This document shows, one piece after another, positions 5,616 to 5,687 of a stretch of DNA of 5,687 nt (the first letter of the stretch is position 1; the number at the start of each line of letters is the position of its first letter). Origin of the DNA: Flavobacteriaceae bacterium UBA2765 (GTDB lineage: Bacteria > Bacteroidota > Bacteroidia > Flavobacteriales > Flavobacteriaceae); assembly GCA_002352665.1 (NCBI GenBank), contig DEIV01000041.1:1-5687 (forward strand), given 5' to 3'. A program made the translations under genes and the position numbers. The notes under the pieces were generated by a model, which did not search any database, had not been told where the DNA came from, and worked only from the letters and a program-made list of their open reading frames with translations.

Positions 5616-5687
5616 AACCCTCCTGACTTCGACACTGGGTCACCAAAATTCAAATAATTCTGATAAATATTTTTGTTCATCTGTTAA
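5616..5687. other. Downstream intergenic end with a small GC-rich patch
   Basis: No supported gene lies here. Bases 5618-5644 are about 63 percent G+C (17 of 27) inside otherwise AT-rich DNA. No convincing hairpin with a T-tract follows the glucosaminidase stop, so its terminator was not found in the window. A minus-strand frame of 22 codons (5680-5612) is open but has no other support. Confidence 0.4.

Noticed and set aside
5612..5680. 22-aa minus-strand frame starting MNKNIYQNYL
   Set aside because: Too short, no start context or family, and an in-frame stop lies just upstream of the ATG.

Overview
The window is AT-rich DNA from a member of Bacteroidota, most likely a marine-type Flavobacteriaceae. 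Supporting signs are TAnnTTTG-like promoter boxes, starts without evident Shine-Dalgarno sequences, a small DUF5522-type protein, a DUF4136 lipoprotein, and the long form of urocanate hydratase. No rRNA, tRNA, CRISPR array, transposase or integrase was seen.

Left part (1-720): an open frame ending at 75 may be the tail of a rightward gene entering from outside. It faces a leftward gene (141-656, GTG start) for an unknown protein with two membrane segments and a possible PH-like cytosolic domain. This gene sits between two AAC-hairpin-GTT elements, and its two edges carry a 9-bp inverted repeat. That layout resembles an integron-type gene cassette of about 588 bp (84-671). It is the most unusual structure in the window and remains an inference.

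Middle (720-3672): a leftward gene set reads DUF5522-like microprotein (55 aa), hutU, then a DUF4136 lipoprotein. The first two overlap by ATGA and the last two are 21 nt apart, so one transcript is likely. It would end at a strong 17-bp hairpin at 828-869. A promoter-like box at 752-759 on the + strand followed by a 10-codon frame and the same hairpin could make a short RNA. HutU performs the second step of histidine breakdown; no other hut gene is present here.

Right part (3673-5687): a 189-bp divergent intergenic region separates the hut unit from a rightward pair. The first is a PLP enzyme of the ACC deaminase/D-cysteine desulfhydrase family. The second is a lipoprotein with a glucosaminidase domain and a C-terminal LysM, which probably cuts peptidoglycan. 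They overlap by ATGA and so look translationally coupled, although no shared pathway is obvious. The last 72 bases hold no supported gene, only a small GC-rich patch.
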